Of a stretch of DNA of 64,000 nt, positions 62,034 through 64,000 are shown in pieces. Position 1 is the stretch's first letter. Each line of letters begins with the position of its first letter. The stretch covers positions 62,001 through 126,000 of the forward strand of contig NW_026040168.1 of the NCBI RefSeq assembly GCF_023343835.1. The letters run 5' to 3'. This DNA is from Lagopus muta. Lineage: Eukaryota > Chordata > Aves > Galliformes > Phasianidae. A model generated the notes under the pieces. That model was not told the DNA's origin. It saw only the letters and a program-made list of their open reading frames with translations, and made no database searches. The translations under genes and the position numbers were made by a program.

Positions 62034-62987
62034 CATAGAATTGGTTCTGGTGGGTGCCTGTGGAGGGTAATGAAAAGCTTTGCGCAGCATTTGCACAATA
62101 AAGATGGAGCACGGAGATATCATCTCTGTCACGCGTGTCTTACTGATGGAAATGGTCCTGCAAGTTAAAACGGTGGGTCTCCGTCTCCCAAAGATAATAT
62201 AGGATGTGCCGTGTGTTTGAGGCCTTGCCGTCTTCCCCCAGCTTCCAAATGAAAGGGCGTGGGTTTTATCGCGTAACAGCAGCATCGACAAGCGGCAGGC
62301 GTAGAATTATAGAGGAATAAGGTTGGAAGAAAGCTTCCAGATATCATCAGTCGTATGGCCCTGTCCCGAGGCCGAGCAAACGCTACCTGCATGATTGCTG
62401 TCCGGTGCTCGTCAGCCTGTTCTTAACCCATCTCGAAGCTTTGCCGCCGCTTCCGCTTTCTTTTCAGTCGCGGATTTTGCGACGTGGAGAATTAGTTTCT
62501 CCCACAGGAACTTTCCCAAATGGAAAAGACTTTGTGATGCTCGAGACGGCAATTGTCGCGCTTCTGCTGTCTTTGATATTCGGCTGCCCTTCTCCATTTT
62601 TCATTTTTCATACAAACAAAGCATTAAAAAAAAAAAACCCAAAAAACGTAGCATTGTTCCATAACCGGAAGGAGGGGCACTACAGGCACCGTCAGGCTCT
62701 AACGTGTAATCACATCTCGTGCTTTGTTAGGCCTCTGGCTTTGCTTTAGTCTTTGTTGAATTGCGATTGCATTCAAGGCTGACTGGAGTGGGGGAGTGTC
62801 AAAATGCTAATAGATATTTGCATTAAAAGTTGAATACTTGAAACTCGCCGAGTGAAATTATTGTGTGGCCGTTCCTCAAAGAATCTTCATTTGTCAGCAG
62901 TAGATCCGCTTGCGGGACTGGCAATCGCAGCTGTGAATGACTCTGAATTAAACCGTTTGAAGAAGCGGAATGAAACAACTTGTTACG

Positions 62988-64000
62988 TTTTTCCTAATAT
63001 CCAACCTGAAGCTCCCCCCCGGCGCAGCTGACGGCCGTTACCTCTTGTCCCACCGCTAGTTACCTGGGAGAAGCGGCCAACCCTCACCTCGCTACAACCA
63101 CCTTTCGGGTAGTTGTAAAGAGGCGATAAGGTCTCTCTCTCTGCCCTGAGCCTCCCCTTCTCCAGACAAAACAATCCCAGCTCCCTCAGCCGCTACCCAT
63201 AGGTCTTGTGCTCCAGTCCCTTCACCAGCCTGGTTGCCCTCCTCCTCTGGACACGCTCCGGAGCCTCAACGTCTTTCTTGTAGTGAGGGGCCCAAAACTG
63301 AACGCAGTACTCGAGGTGCGGCTTCACCCGGGCCGAGTACAGAGGGATGATCACCTCCCTAGTCCTGCTGACTGCACGATTTGTGATCCAAGCCAGGATG
63401 CCGTTGGCCTTCTTGGCCCCCTGGGCACGCTGCTGGCTCGTGTTCAGGCGGCTGTTGACTAATGCCCCCAGAACCGTTTCCTCTGTGCAGCTTTCCAGCC
63501 ACCCTGCCCAAGCCCGTAGCGTTGCATGAGGTTGTTGTGAGCAAAGTGCGGGACCTGGCGCTTGGTCTCGTTGAAGCTCCTACAATTGTCCTCAGCCGAG
63601 CGATCCAGCCTATCCGGATCCCTGCGTAGGGCCTTCCTACCCTCAGGCAGATCAGCCCTTCCTCCCAACATGGTGTCATCTGCAACCTTCCTGAGAGTGC
63701 GCTCAATCCCCTCGTCCAGATCACCAACCAAGATATTGAACAGGACCGGCTCAAATGCTGGCCCCCTGGGGAACACCGCTGGCGACCACCGCCAGCTGGA
63801 CTGAACTCCATTCACCACCACTCTCTGGGCCCGGCCGTCCAGCCAGGTTTTTACCCGGCAGAGTACGCCTGCCCAAGCCGTGGGCTGCCATCTTCTCTGG
63901 GAGAATACCGTGGGAGACAGAATCAAAGGCTTCACTGAAGTCTAGGTAGACGACATCCACAGCCTTTGCCTCATCCACTAGGCGGGTCACCTGGTCGTAG
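62988..64000 (-). mobile_element. CR1 LINE fragment, unit 12 (right end cut by window)
   Basis: The 3' half of the element, from the terminal LDIRK piece through VADD to the YLDFSEAFD block. It is more diverged than its siblings: a cluster of changes and a net 1-bp loss at about 63484-63525 adds a further frame change absent from units 1-11. The HINTW copy of this unit lies beyond the window. Confidence 0.9.

Larger units (their letters stand above)
1..64000 (+). repeat. HINTW/CR1 tandem array, 10 complete and 2 partial units of ~5.75 kb
   Basis: The same ~5.75 kb block recurs head to tail across the whole window. HINTW start codons lie at 2204, 7967, 13730, 19476, 25222, 30970, 36734, 42479, 48224, 53969 and 59714, giving spacings of 5763, 5763, 5746, 5746, 5748, 5764 and then four of 5745. 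Length differences come from a 17-bp indel in intron 1, A-rich tract lengths and a few 1-2 bp changes. Orientation never changes and no unit contains a foreign insertion the others lack. By eye the copies differ at only scattered single bases. This is the arrangement known for the amplified HINTW gene of the avian W chromosome. That it is W-linked here is inferred from gene identity, not from flanking sequence. Confidence 0.97.

Noticed and set aside
1-64000. rDNA, histone or satellite array as explanation of the periodicity
   Set aside because: No rRNA or histone sequence is present and the unit contains a spliced HINT-family gene plus CR1.
1-64000. Assembly artefact duplicating one unit
   Set aside because: Units differ by many consistent, partly shared variants (indels, SNPs, tract forms), which simple duplication of one consensus would not produce. 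Exact copy number still depends on the underlying reads.

Overview
The window is one uninterrupted head-to-tail tandem array of a ~5.75 kb unit: ten complete units flanked by a partial unit at each end, with no single-copy DNA anywhere. Each unit carries one plus-strand, three-exon copy of a HINT1-derived gene and one minus-strand fragment of a CR1 LINE. The gene matches the avian female-specific gene HINTW (also called Wpkci or ASW): its first exon resembles the start of HINT1, exon 2 opens with the HINT1 CLxFxD...QAP block, and exon 3 has the LMIVGxKCAANLGL...GFRM...LGGRQLG..PPG block, but the histidine triad is gone. HINTW is known in chicken as a tandemly amplified gene of the W chromosome, and CR1 is the dominant avian LINE, so the source is inferred to be a neognath bird (female) and the locus its W-linked HINTW amplicon. 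I cannot name the species.

Layout, counting units from the left (CR1) edge: unit 1 (partial) 1-5480, unit 2 5481-11243, unit 3 11244-16989, unit 4 16990-22735, unit 5 22736-28482, unit 6 28483-34247, unit 7 34248-39992, unit 8 39993-45737, unit 9 45738-51482, unit 10 51483-57227, unit 11 57228-62987, unit 12 (partial) 62988-64000. In each unit, left to right: ~2.03 kb of antisense CR1 interrupted by a ~420 bp LTR-like piece; ~450 bp of transition and CpG-rich promoter; HINTW (~2.3 kb from ATG to stop, two introns) with an AATAAA 64 nt past the stop; then ~0.9 kb of unassigned spacer up to the next CR1 edge. Eleven HINTW copies are present.

The copies differ at scattered single bases, in A-tract lengths and by one 17-bp indel. 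Markers are shared in a patchwork between near and distant units, as expected from unequal exchange plus gene conversion. The most interesting feature is the reading frame. Relative to HINT1 all copies seem to carry a 19-nt gain in exon 1 and one extra T in exon 2, so HINT1-type splicing gives only a stub. A different set of splice sites (a downstream exon 1 donor, a GTAAGT donor 40 nt further on in exon 2, and an acceptor 8 nt further into exon 3) restores one ~175-177 residue frame with an arginine-rich middle and a ~29-residue C-terminal extension. Copy 4 has a nonsense codon in that frame.
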